Below, one piece after another: positions 1 to 5,167 of a stretch of 5,167 bases of DNA. This DNA comes from Peptococcaceae bacterium BRH_c23 (GTDB lineage: Bacteria; Bacillota_B; Desulfitobacteriia; Desulfitobacteriales; Desulfitobacteriaceae): NCBI GenBank assembly GCA_000961805.1, contig LADV01000292.1:1-5167 (forward strand), written 5' to 3'. Position numbers and translations under genes: made by a program. Position 1 is the first letter of the stretch. Every line of letters begins with the position of its first letter. The notes beneath the pieces are model-generated. The model searched no databases, had not been told where the DNA came from, and saw only the letters and a list, made by a program, of their open reading frames with translations.

Positions 1-106
1 CTTCTTTGTCTAACATCATCAGGTCATTTGGGCATGCATACATGCAAGCTGTTTTGTCTTGCCCTTTACATCCGTCACATTTTTCTGCAATTACAAAACT
101 TGGCAT
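1..106 (-). CDS. aprB: Adenylylsulfate (APS) reductase beta subunit, N-terminal part only
   Basis: Partial gene: the first 35 codons are present and the rest runs off the left edge. The translation starts MPSFVIAEKCDGCKGQDKTA and continues with CMYACPNDLMMLDKE, which is the typical start of AprB. AprB is the small ferredoxin-like subunit that carries two [4Fe-4S] clusters and passes electrons to the FAD of AprA, where APS is reduced to sulfite and AMP in the cytoplasm. The visible cysteines C10, C13, C21 and C25 (followed by Pro) form the CxxC-x7-C-xxx-CP pattern of the AprB N-terminal cluster region. The ATG at 106 is preceded by a strong GGAGGT. The gene lies 85 bases downstream of sat on the same strand, and aprA probably follows outside the window. 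Identification is confident despite the short length, because both motif and context agree. Confidence 0.93.
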   Translation of the reverse strand, partial: MPSFVIAEKCDGCKGQDKTACMYACPNDLMMLDKE

Positions 107-113
107 TCGTTTT

Positions 114-119
114 ACCTCC
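114..119 (-). promoter_or_regulatory. Ribosome binding site of aprB
   Basis: The minus strand reads GGAGGT seven bases before the ATG at 106. It is a near-ideal Shine-Dalgarno sequence and fixes the aprB start. Confidence 0.85.
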
Positions 120-139
120 ATCATTCATATATTTTTTTG

Positions 140-175
140 AAATTTCACAAGAGAAATAATTCTCTTGTGAAATTT
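140..175 (-). other. 16-bp hairpin between sat and aprB, without a U-tract
   Basis: A perfect inverted repeat has arms at 140-155 and 160-175 and a 4-base loop at 156-159. It lies 16 bases downstream of the sat stop codon and 33 bases upstream of the aprB start. The stem is AT-rich. On the gene strand it is followed by an A-run (CAAAAAAAT), not a T-run, so it does not look like a standard Rho-independent terminator for sat. On the plus strand only four T follow. More likely roles are mRNA stabilisation or processing between sat and aprBA, or partial attenuation. The structure is directly visible; its role is inferred. Confidence 0.7.
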
Positions 176-191
176 TCAACCAACAGTTAGC

Positions 192-1358
192 TTACTTTGA
201 AGCGTAATACTTGAGCAGAATTTTTAAGACCTCTGGACGACTAAATTCGCCTGGTGGAAGCTCACCAGCTGCAAGCATTGCTCTCAACTTTGTGCCACTA
301 ATTTTCAGATGATCTTCTTTACCGTGTGGGCAAGTTTTTTCAGTAGTCATACCATCGCATTTAGAGCAATGCATAGCTGCTGTCACTTTAATAGGTTGGC
401 AGAGAAGTTCGCCTGGTTTGAAGAGGTCAAATATCTCTTGGGCTTGATATGCGGAATAATAGTCGCCTACACCTGCGTGGTCACGACCCACTAGAATGTG
501 GCTGCAACCAAAGTTTTGGCGGAAAATGGAGTGAAGAATAGCTTCGCTAGGTCCTGCATAACGCATTTCCATCGGATAAACTTTCATCACGGCATTTTTC
601 TCATTGAAATAATTCTTCAAGAGAACTTCATAGCACTCCAGACGTGTTTCAGCCGGAATATCGCCCTCTTTGAGTTTTCCTACGATTGGGTGAATGAATA
701 GTCCATCACAGATTTCATTTCCCATCTTGCATAAGAATTCATGTGAACGATGCAACGGATTCCGTGTTTGGAAAGCTGCAACGGTGGCCCAACCCTTTTC
801 ATCGAAGATCGCTCTTGTTTGAGCAGGGGTTGCGTAGTAATCGCCGTATTTAGATGCGTAGCCTAGTTGGCTAAATGTGACTAATTCACCACCAACATTG
901 ATACTTCCTTGAGCCATAACTTTGACAACACCGTCATGGGCAGCATCATCTGTGAAGAAAACAGCCTTGCACTCTTTGACTTTGTCATACTCATATTTAT
1001 CATTAACCGTTAAGATACCGCAATAAGTATCAGTTTCATCATCCACTAAAGCTACTTCCATGCCAATTTTAAGGGTTTCAGCTTGTTCAGGAGTAACGGA
1101 TAATGTAATCGGGAGAGGCCATGCTAAACCATTGGTCAAGTGTTTTGTTTCTACAACACTCTCATAATTAGCTTTGTCCATGAACCCTGTCAATGGGCTG
1201 AATGCACCCATCCCAATCATTAATAGGTCAGAAGTTTCTCTGGAAGTCATGCGAATCACAGGCAATGTTTTAGCTTTTGCTAAAGCATCTGCTCTTTGTG
1301 ACTCAGGGAGTAATACCGGTGTTAACTTTCCACCATGCGGTGGTACTAGTTTCGACAT
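192..1358 (-). CDS. sat: Sulfate adenylyltransferase (ATP sulfurylase), dissimilatory type
   Basis: This 388-residue protein converts sulfate plus ATP to APS and pyrophosphate, the activation step of sulfate respiration in the cytoplasm. It begins MSKLVPPHGGKLT, as many Sat proteins do. Active-site signatures are QTRNPLHRSHE at 197-207 (the HxxH nucleotide-binding motif, H203/H206) and GRDHAGVGD at 291-299. C331-x2-C334 and C343, with a nearby histidine (H345 or H350), match the zinc-type site known from the Thermus enzyme and other single-domain sulfurylases. GTKLR at 355-359 lies near the C-terminus. There is no APS-kinase domain, which fits dissimilatory use. The start is the ATG at 1358, preceded by AGGAGG at 8 bases. 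An in-frame TTG at 1376 would add six residues but would put the ribosome binding site inside the gene. aprB follows directly and the qmo/hdr genes lie upstream, so all steps to sulfite are clustered. The gene looks intact. Confidence 0.97.
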   Translation of the reverse strand: MSKLVPPHGGKLTPVLLPESQRADALAKAKTLPVIRMTSRETSDLLMIGMGAFSPLTGFMDKANYESVVETKHLTNGLAWPLPITLSVTPEQAETLKIGMEVALVDDETDTYCGILTVNDKYEYDKVKECKAVFFTDDAAHDGVVKVMAQGSINVGGELVTFSQLGYASKYGDYYATPAQTRAIFDEKGWATVAAFQTRNPLHRSHEFLCKMGNEICDGLFIHPIVGKLKEGDIPAETRLECYEVLLKNYFNEKNAVMKVYPMEMRYAGPSEAILHSIFRQNFGCSHILVGRDHAGVGDYYSAYQAQEIFDLFKPGELLCQPIKVTAAMHCSKCDGMTTEKTCPHGKEDHLKISGTKLRAMLAAGELPPGEFSRPEVLKILLKYYASK

Positions 1359-1366
1359 CGTCTTAT

Positions 1367-1372
1367 CCTCCT
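1367..1372 (-). promoter_or_regulatory. Ribosome binding site of sat
   Basis: The minus strand reads AGGAGG eight bases before the ATG at 1358. This decides the start against the upstream in-frame TTG at 1376, which lies on the far side of the motif. Confidence 0.85.
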
Positions 1373-1405
1373 TCAATTAATTTAATAATGATTGCGAGTC
1401 TACTA

Positions 1406-1479
1406 CAGAAACTGGTGTTTATCCTGCTCACTACCAACAATAATTTGCTGGACGATACACTGCATAAACATTGTTTCTG
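1406..1479 (-). promoter_or_regulatory. Possible structured leader upstream of sat (nested stem-loops)
   Basis: Three complementary segment pairs nest in this 74-base stretch. The outer pair is 1406-1412 with 1473-1479 (CAGAAAC/GTTTCTG). The middle pair is 1416-1422 with 1464-1470 (TGTTTAT/ATAAACA), separated from the outer one by a 3/2-base internal loop. The inner hairpin is 1434-1440 with 1445-1451 around a 4-base loop; on the transcript it is CCAGCAA/UUGUUGG, with one G-U pair. The structure ends 47 bases before the sat start codon. It could be a leader RNA fold or chance complementarity in AT-rich DNA. No U-tract follows, so it is not an obvious attenuator. Confidence 0.4.
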
Positions 1480-1483
1480 GCAT

Positions 1484-1517
1484 CCCCCCTTTCACTAAAT
1501 CTTGACCCTTTTTTCAC
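1484..1517 (-). repeat. Purine-rich imperfect direct repeat, 22-base period
   Basis: On the minus strand GTGAAAAAAGGG (1517-1506) is repeated as GTGAAAGGGGGG (1495-1484). The first seven bases that are not run-length variation match, and both copies end in G-runs. The 22-base offset is close to two helical turns, a spacing compatible with paired protein binding. No function is shown. Confidence 0.35.
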
Positions 1518-1520
1518 CAT

Positions 1521-1593
1521 ATCAGTTATCAGTTAGCTAACCCCAGATCTATAAGCCATAATTATCCCTATCACTTGTAGCATGAGGTTAGCT
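1521..1593. repeat. Palindrome and inverted repeat cluster upstream of sat
   Basis: GTTAGCTAAC at 1532-1541 is a perfect 10-bp palindrome. Its right part, AGCTAACC (1535-1542), is repeated in inverted orientation as GGTTAGCT at 1586-1593, 43 bases away. A tandem ATCAGTT duplication (1521-1527 and 1528-1534) runs into the palindrome. This arrangement could be an operator pair for a transcription factor controlling sat-aprBA, or a large-loop RNA hairpin. The repeats are seen directly; the role is unknown. Confidence 0.4.
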
Positions 1594-1652
1594 GAACATC
1601 CGATACTTATTCACTACCTATTAACGAGGCAGTATATATGGTCTTATCTCTA

Positions 1653-2819
1653 TTACTTAATTGATTCACAAAGGAATTCGGACATTTCCATGACTTTTAA
1701 TACATCACCTTTTTCTAAGCCAGCACAAGCGTCATCAAGCATCGTAATGCAGTAAGGGCATGCTGTGACTATAACATCCGCATTTTGTTTCACGGCGTCA
1801 TTGATTCGTAATTCGCCGAAGCGCTCCCCAAAGGGTACTTCTGCCCAAATCCGTCCGCCTCCACCTGAACAGCAAAGGCTCTTATTCTTAGCTCGATCCA
1901 ACTCGACAAATTCTACACCAGGAACTGCTTGGAGAAGTTCTCTTGGAGCATCATAGACCAAATTGTGTCGTCCTAAGTAACAAGGATCATGGAATGTGAT
2001 CTTTTTAGCTTGTTCTCCAGGTAAAGAAAGTTTGCCGTCTTTCAAAAGATTACTCAGAAGTTCCGAATAATGCATAACTTCATACTCTCCGCCCAGTTCG
2101 GGGTAGTCCGTTTTGAAAGCATACAGGCAATGAGGAGAGGTTGTAATGATTTTCTTGACGCCTTTTCCGTTGAACAGCTTAATATTTGATTCGGCCAGTT
2201 TAGTGAAGAGATCCTCATCCCCGATTTTACGGATGGTCTCACCACAGCAATTCTCTTCAGCCGTTAGCACTCCAAAACTTACTCCAGCTTGTTGCAAGAG
2301 TTTGACGACGCTCTTGGCAATCTTTTGACTGCGTGTGTCATAACACGAAGTACAGCAAACATAGAGCAGATATTCCATGTCTTCTGTATAGGCTGGGACA
2401 TTCAAGCCTTCCAGCCAGTCCGCTCTCTTTTCTTGCGGTCCAGTCCATGGGTTACCATTAGCGTGAAGACTTCCTGCAACAGGCCGTAAATGCCCAGGCA
2501 AGATGCCAGCTCCAACTATGGTATTACGCATGGAACGCACGTTTTTGATGATTTCAACGCTCCGCGGACAGTTTGACTGACACATGCCACAGGTAACACA
2601 GGCAAAAAGAACTTCTTCATCATCGAAACCTTCTAAACCTAGCTGGCCTTGACGTTGCATTTTACGAATGTTAAATGCTTCGCTAAGCTCGCCAGGAACC
2701 TGTCGGTAAGGACATAGATTGGTGCAGAGACCGCACTGCATACACCAGTTAAGCGTTTCGGCTCCTGAAGAAATAATATACTCTCTCATCTCCAGAGATA
2801 TTTCTTTTATTTCATCCAT
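1653..2819 (-). CDS. HdrD-like (fused HdrC-HdrB) iron-sulfur protein, presumed partner of QmoAB
   Basis: This 388-residue soluble protein has no membrane segments. Residues 1-110 are HdrC-like, with two [4Fe-4S] motifs: C26/C29/C32/C36-P and C74/C77/C80/C84-P. Residues 150-388 are HdrB-like, with two CCG domains. The second is complete: C280-x35-C316-C317-x36-C354-x2-C357, with SGGGG following the CC pair. The first has C155/C156/C159, C191-C192-G and C231, but serine (S228) stands where the first cysteine of the final CxxC is expected. CCG domains bind noncubane iron-sulfur clusters in heterodisulfide reductase. In Gram-positive sulfate reducers hdrBC-type genes stand where others have qmoC, so this protein probably relays electrons with QmoAB to or from APS reductase. 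It starts 43 bases after qmoB, with AAAGGAG seven bases before the ATG, and so is likely co-transcribed. The family is certain; the electron donor or acceptor is not known. Confidence 0.92.
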   Translation of the reverse strand: MDEIKEISLEMREYIISSGAETLNWCMQCGLCTNLCPYRQVPGELSEAFNIRKMQRQGQLGLEGFDDEEVLFACVTCGMCQSNCPRSVEIIKNVRSMRNTIVGAGILPGHLRPVAGSLHANGNPWTGPQEKRADWLEGLNVPAYTEDMEYLLYVCCTSCYDTRSQKIAKSVVKLLQQAGVSFGVLTAEENCCGETIRKIGDEDLFTKLAESNIKLFNGKGVKKIITTSPHCLYAFKTDYPELGGEYEVMHYSELLSNLLKDGKLSLPGEQAKKITFHDPCYLGRHNLVYDAPRELLQAVPGVEFVELDRAKNKSLCCSGGGGRIWAEVPFGERFGELRINDAVKQNADVIVTACPYCITMLDDACAGLEKGDVLKVMEMSEFLCESIK

Positions 2820-2826
2820 AATGCTG

Positions 2827-2831
2827 CTCCT
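2827..2831 (-). promoter_or_regulatory. Ribosome binding site of the hdr-like gene
   Basis: The minus strand reads AGGAG (within AAAGGAG) seven bases before the ATG at 2819. This supports the chosen start and independent translation initiation after qmoB. Confidence 0.8.
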
Positions 2832-2862
2832 TTGCTATCTAATGGGGGGATGTGACCCCTAC

Positions 2863-5085
2863 TTAGAATCCTTTATAGGGGTTGGGGCCCAGTTCATTTA
2901 GTTTCTCGGCAAAGTCATCTAACATAGCAGGTAATTTGTCGTAATCCGTTATAGAGACTTGATCCATTCGCACTCGGGCAGAGTCGAGATCCAGTCTGTT
3001 TAAGGTTTCCGACACTTTTGATAACCTGATTTCGGCTAACTCACTTCCTTTAATGAAGTGGCACTGATAATCATCGCCATGCTTGCAGCCTAGAAGGAAA
3101 ATTCCATCAATTCCCTGTGACATCGAATCGGCAATCCAAACTAAGCTCAAGGAGCCTAAGCATCTTAGTGGGATAACGCGAACCCAAGCATTATATTTGA
3201 GCCGATTAATACCTGCCATATCCAAGGCTGGGTAAGCATCATTTTCACAAGCAAAGATAAGAATTCTTGGTTTTTCTTCATCCTCATCAGGTACTTCAAT
3301 CGATTTGAGGACGTTACCAATCATAGGTACTGAGTAATTCTTAAAGGAGATAATCCGTTCTGGACAAGCGCCCATGCAGATTCCGCAACGCCGACAACGC
3401 GTAGGATTTGGCAACGGATTGAATTTCTCATCTTCGTTGATAGCACCGAAAGGACATTCTACTGTACAGCGTTTGCATTGGGTGCATCTTGACATTGCAA
3501 AATCCGGGAAAGACATATCCCCTACACGAGGGTGTACAGCCACACCTTGGGCGCTTGATTCCATACATTGAATAGCCTTTAACGCTGCTCCAGTAGCATC
3601 TTCAATCGTAGATAACTCATCCATCGGAGCTCGAACGCTACCAGCAGCATAAATCCCTGTCCGGCGGGTTTCATAAGGGAAGCAGATAAAATGGGAATCT
3701 GCATAACCGTATTTTAAGGTAGGCATCTCTGGTCCTTGACGATAGGCCAGATTAAGCAGATTCGACCTGAGAATAAATTCTGGCTTAGGACCATCATCCT
3801 CTTTACAGTCCTCTTCTGTATCAGCCTTGGCCGCAATATCCTCTCCAAAAGCTGTGGTAGGCACCATACCGTTTGCCAGAACCACCATGTCTACACCTTC
3901 GGTTGTGATCGTTTCTCCAGATAGAACATCTGTTGCTTCGATAAGCAGATTCTTCTCGCCATCTTCGGTGATACCATTGATATCTCCTCTGACGAAAATA
4001 CCTCCATCTTTTTGCACTTGTTGATACAGGCGTTCATACTGACCTGATGCTCGCATGTCTTTGTAGAAAATGAAGACATTGGCTTCCGGATTTTGTTCCT
4101 TTAGGTAAGTCGCTTGTTTCAAAGACTCCACACAACATGTTGCAGAGCAGTAAGGCAAGTGTTCCTGATCGCGAGATCCTGCGCATTGGATAAAGGCAAT
4201 ACTCTGCACTTCTTTGCCGTCAGGGCGTACAATTTTACCCTCGGAAGCTAATTCTTCCATTTTTTGACTAGTAATTACGTTTTCATATTTACCATAACCA
4301 AGATAGTCTAACTTAGTAGGATCATAGGGCACGGCACCTGTAGCAAGAACAACCGAACCGACTCTTTCCTTAACAGTAGTACCATTTTGGTTAATGGAAG
4401 CATCGAACATGCCAGGTGCACCAGCGATTTCTAAGATTTCAGCTCCAGTGTATACTGTAACATCAGGGTTGGCTTCAACTTGATTAACCAACTCTGCGAT
4501 ATCAACCGCTTCAGGTGTTGTAAAAGGCGCCTTCCGTGGAGCTTGTTTAAATAAGCCATTCATCCATCCACCAAGCACTGGGCTTTTCTCAACTAAAACA
4601 GCTTTGTACCCTGCTTTGGCAGCTTCTAACGCCGCTGTCATACCTGTCAAGCCTCCGCCTACTACTAGGAGGGTTTTGACCATATTTTCGCCTTGGTAAG
4701 GTACCGGCAGATCGATATGCTTCACCTTAGCAAGACCCATTCTTATATAATCCTCTGCCATCATCTGGGTATCTTCATCGTTGGCAGGTTGGCTCCAGAT
4801 GACCTGTTCTCTAAGGTTTACCCTCTCCATAATACAGGAAGAGTCAAATTCAAAAACATCATAATTGACACGTGGGGAGCAAGCAGCTATAAGAAGTGTA
4901 TTAACACCCTCACTCTCAATGTCATTCTTGATTAGCGCAACCCCTTCCGGTCCACAGAGAAAAGGGTGTGTTTTACATACCGGAACCTTGCCCTCCTTGG
5001 TGGCAACCTTGGACAGGCTCTCTATTTTTAGAGATTCTCCGATACTACAGCCAGTACAGATATAAACACCTGTTTTTTTATCCAT
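2863..5085 (-). CDS. qmoB: QmoB: HdrA-like FAD/iron-sulfur subunit of the Qmo complex
   Basis: This 740-residue soluble flavoprotein belongs to the complex that feeds electrons to APS reductase. Residues 1-130 are an HdrA-type N-terminal domain with C10, C13, C37, C44 and C69. The FAD fold starts near 137, with GGGLTG at 143-148. C301, C313, C317 and C318 (the YCSATCC segment) resemble the four-cysteine cluster site of HdrA. Residues 480-507 hold the AAGSVRAPMDE...DATGAALKAIQ FAD signature. A two-cluster ferredoxin follows: C534/C537/C540/C544-P and C564/C567/C570/C574-P. Residues 607-740 resemble MvhD (hydrogenase delta subunit), with C613, C642, C667 and C675. This order matches QmoB and distinguishes it from the shorter QmoA. 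The ATG at 5085 has GGAGGT at 6 bases. The gene begins 4 bases after qmoA and is followed by the hdr-like gene. It appears intact. Some databases would name it an HdrA-family protein. Confidence 0.94.
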   Translation of the reverse strand: MDKKTGVYICTGCSIGESLKIESLSKVATKEGKVPVCKTHPFLCGPEGVALIKNDIESEGVNTLLIAACSPRVNYDVFEFDSSCIMERVNLREQVIWSQPANDEDTQMMAEDYIRMGLAKVKHIDLPVPYQGENMVKTLLVVGGGLTGMTAALEAAKAGYKAVLVEKSPVLGGWMNGLFKQAPRKAPFTTPEAVDIAELVNQVEANPDVTVYTGAEILEIAGAPGMFDASINQNGTTVKERVGSVVLATGAVPYDPTKLDYLGYGKYENVITSQKMEELASEGKIVRPDGKEVQSIAFIQCAGSRDQEHLPYCSATCCVESLKQATYLKEQNPEANVFIFYKDMRASGQYERLYQQVQKDGGIFVRGDINGITEDGEKNLLIEATDVLSGETITTEGVDMVVLANGMVPTTAFGEDIAAKADTEEDCKEDDGPKPEFILRSNLLNLAYRQGPEMPTLKYGYADSHFICFPYETRRTGIYAAGSVRAPMDELSTIEDATGAALKAIQCMESSAQGVAVHPRVGDMSFPDFAMSRCTQCKRCTVECPFGAINEDEKFNPLPNPTRCRRCGICMGACPERIISFKNYSVPMIGNVLKSIEVPDEDEEKPRILIFACENDAYPALDMAGINRLKYNAWVRVIPLRCLGSLSLVWIADSMSQGIDGIFLLGCKHGDDYQCHFIKGSELAEIRLSKVSETLNRLDLDSARVRMDQVSITDYDKLPAMLDDFAEKLNELGPNPYKGF

Positions 5086-5089
5086 TGGG

Positions 5090-5167
5090 CTACCTCCTCA
5101 CCGTAGATTGAATGGCCTTAAGCGCTGCAGAAGTAGAATCTTTAACCGATGAGGAAACATCCAACGG
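5090..5167 (-). CDS. qmoA: QmoA, C-terminal 25 residues only
   Basis: Partial: the gene enters from the right edge and ends at the TAG at 5090-5092. The visible tail is PLDVSSSVKDSTSAALKAIQ followed by STVRR. The segment from DVSSSVKDSTSAALKAIQ aligns with the FAD-domain motif of QmoB (STIEDATGAALKAIQ, about residues 492-506), so this is the end of an HdrA/QmoA-type flavoprotein. QmoA is the short HdrA-like subunit that normally ends soon after this motif and always precedes qmoB. Position and sequence agree, though only about 6% of the expected protein is visible. Its stop codon overlaps the qmoB ribosome binding site. Confidence 0.85.
   Translation of the reverse strand, partial: PLDVSSSVKDSTSAALKAIQSTVRR
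5092..5097 (-). promoter_or_regulatory. Ribosome binding site of qmoB, embedded in the qmoA end
   Basis: GGAGGT lies six bases before the qmoB ATG and is formed by the last two arginine codons (AGG AGG) and the first base of the TAG stop of qmoA. A ribosome finishing qmoA therefore sits on the qmoB initiation site, an arrangement typical of translational coupling of subunits needed in equal amounts. Confidence 0.85.

Larger units (their letters stand above)
1373..1652 (-). other. Gene-free region between the hdr-like gene and sat
   Basis: With the sat ribosome binding site, this is the only gap in the window longer than about 90 bases. It holds several inverted and direct repeats, listed separately. 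I could not find a convincing sigma-A promoter on the minus strand: hexamers resembling -10 boxes (such as GATAAT and TATAGA) occur around 1545-1570 but have no acceptable -35 at 16-18 bases. I also find no GC-rich hairpin plus T-run after the hdr-like stop codon. No known riboswitch consensus was recognised. The size suggests a leader and/or internal promoter for sat-aprBA, which is an inference. Confidence 0.6.

Noticed and set aside
1359..1376. TTG at 1376 as an alternative sat start, adding six residues
   Set aside because: It would place the strong AGGAGG inside the gene and leave no ribosome binding site of its own. ATG 1358 gives the usual MSKLVPPHGG start.
1403..1471. A 22-codon minus-strand reading frame upstream of sat, with a G-run about 12 bases before its ATG
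   Set aside because: The spacing from the G-run is too long, the peptide has no recognisable feature, and the stretch is better explained by the nested inverted repeats. A leader peptide cannot be excluded but is not supported.
1502..1532. A TTGACC -35-like box on the plus strand with TATCAG downstream
   Set aside because: The -10 match is poor, the spacing is 19 bases, and no plus-strand gene lies downstream.
2844..2881. Short GC inverted repeats after qmoB (GGGG/CCCC at 2846-2859; CCCCTA/TAGGGG at 2856-2881)
   Set aside because: The stems are 4 and 6 bp, mutually exclusive, and have no T-run. The gap is only 43 bases and the next gene has its own ribosome binding site, so a terminator is unlikely.
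309..5065. Plus-strand and secondary minus-strand open frames of 60-80 codons, antisense to or overlapping the five genes
   Set aside because: All but one lie largely within clear coding sequence in the other frames. They lack ribosome binding sites and recognisable protein features, and are shadows of real genes.
2863..5085. Reading the 740-residue protein as methanogen-type HdrA or as an NADPH-glutamate synthase-like flavoprotein
   Set aside because: The fused MvhD-like C-terminus, the preceding qmoA tail and the adjacent sat-aprB fit QmoB specifically.

Overview
This window carries the core of the dissimilatory sulfate-activation and APS-reduction pathway, with every gene on the minus strand. 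In transcription order (high to low coordinates) it holds the 3' end of qmoA, complete qmoB, a complete gene for a fused HdrC/HdrB-type (HdrD-like) iron-sulfur protein, complete sat (ATP sulfurylase), and the first 35 codons of aprB (APS reductase beta subunit). aprA is expected beyond the left edge. No tRNA, rRNA, mobile element or CRISPR array is visible, and I support no plus-strand gene.

The likely source is an anaerobic, Gram-positive (Firmicutes/Clostridia) sulfate reducer of the Desulfosporosinus/Desulfotomaculum type. The reasons are moderate-to-low GC, strong GGAGG-type ribosome binding sites before every complete gene, and a soluble HdrD-like gene after qmoAB where Desulfovibrio-type sulfate reducers have the membrane subunit qmoC. 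The genus is an inference.

Layout: qmoA ends at 5090 and qmoB starts 4 bases later, with its ribosome binding site embedded in the qmoA stop region. A 43-base gap separates qmoB from the hdr-like gene. A gap of about 294 bases, with no gene but several inverted and direct repeats, then precedes sat. It is the only place in the window with room for a separate promoter or leader RNA. An 85-base gap containing a 16-bp near-perfect hairpin lies between sat and aprB. I see no canonical intrinsic terminator, so one long transcript qmoAB-hdr-sat-aprB(A) is possible, as is a separate sat-aprBA unit.

Function: Sat converts sulfate and ATP to APS and pyrophosphate. AprAB reduces APS to sulfite and AMP. 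QmoAB plus the Hdr-like protein are thought to deliver electrons to AprAB. Because no membrane-spanning Qmo subunit is encoded here, the route from the quinone pool (or from a soluble donor such as NADH or ferredoxin) is the main open biological question. The other notable points are a serine replacing a cluster-ligand cysteine in the first CCG domain of the Hdr-like protein, a MvhD-like domain fused to QmoB, and possible RNA structure in the sat leader.
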